Assembly: GCF_019429565.1 (NCBI RefSeq) | Contig: NZ_JAHXSA010000001.1 | Location: 1,550,001-1,614,000, forward strand | DNA from: Schaalia sp. ORNL0103 | Lineage (GTDB): Bacteria; Actinomycetota; Actinomycetes; Actinomycetales; Actinomycetaceae | Reading direction: 5' to 3' | DNA: 64,000 nucleotides | Shown: positions 63,894 through 64,000 of the stretch, piece by piece | How positions within the stretch are numbered: the first letter of the stretch is position 1 | Layout: each line of letters opens with the position of its first letter | The notes under the pieces: generated by a model | Databases searched by the model: none | The model's input: only the letters and a program-made list of their open reading frames with translations | Told to the model about the DNA's origin: nothing | Program-made: the position numbers and the translations under genes

Positions 63894-64000
63894 CTACGCC
63901 TCGCCCGCGCGGCGCGCGAAGCGCTTAGAGACGTGCTTGGCCAGGGACAACTCGGCGATCGAGTCGACGACCATCAGGCCGCCCACGATGCCCGCGAAGC
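63894..64000 (-). CDS. C-terminal end of an unidentified gene
   Basis: About 35 codons are inside the window, ending SLAKHVSKRFARRAGEA and stop. A hydrophobic IVGGLMVV precedes a basic end, so it may be a membrane protein. Too short to identify. Confidence 0.55.
   Translation of the reverse strand, partial: FAGIVGGLMVVDSIAELSLAKHVSKRFARRAGEA

Overview
The window is high-GC, densely coded DNA with no phage, insertion sequence or CRISPR locus. The gene content points to an actinobacterium, most likely Actinomycetaceae (Schaalia/Actinomyces type; the genus is inference). It has a SepX-like division protein beside galU-moeA-rimJ in mycobacterial order, a DUF3027/cold-shock pair, TPM proteins beside PspA, a WXG100 protein, a DtxR regulator, and a c-di-AMP (ydaO) riboswitch on an NlpC/P60 hydrolase. 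At least fifteen genes lack a Shine-Dalgarno and instead carry a -10-like hexamer 6-7 nt before the start codon, the pattern of leaderless mRNAs.

Layout. 1-3.1 kb: 3' end of a pyruvate:quinone oxidoreductase, a cytochrome b/molybdopterin fusion oxidoreductase and a fructosamine-kinase-like protein. 3.1-5.0 kb: repeat-rich non-coding DNA with tRNA-Ala(CGC). 5.0-10.4 kb: SepX-like protein, rimJ, moeA, galU, 5-formyl-THF cyclo-ligase, mscL. 10.5-15.3 kb: a second 19-bp repeat array and a 1404-residue protein resembling a helicase-nuclease with eroded active sites. 15.3-24.3 kb: EamA remnant at tRNA-Arg(CCT), universal stress protein, NlpC/P60 hydrolase with riboswitch, DtxR regulator, serC, MFS transporter, purine permease, DUF3027 and cold-shock proteins. 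24.5-31.4 kb: three tandem secreted/membrane TPM-domain proteins with very long coiled coils, followed by pspA. 31.4-35.9 kb: NYN nuclease, then glpK-glpF divergent from a SorC-type regulator. 35.9-44 kb: lysS, then a sugar locus (PfkB kinase, GH4 glycosidase, PIG-L deacetylase, ABC binding protein and two permeases without an ATPase). 44-50.9 kb: panD, panC, DUF2520, two PH-domain membrane proteins and a two-component system. 51-64 kb: degenerate HD protein, orphan WXG100, groEL with CIRCE, LytR_C protein, ung, tRNA-Thr(TGT), DsbA-like protein, membrane Ser/Thr kinase, an orphan MalK/UgpC-type ATPase (a plausible partner for the sugar permeases), DUF4032 kinase-like protein and a glycerophosphodiester phosphodiesterase.

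The most unusual content is (i) the TPM triplication next to pspA, which looks like an envelope-stress module; (ii) several uncatalogued repeat families: two bipartite 19-bp arrays, a two-copy palindromic element of about 75 bp, a three-copy mosaic repeat with a conserved hairpin, and a 10-13 bp word enriched in terminators and genes; and (iii) the large protein whose helicase and nuclease motifs both look degenerate.
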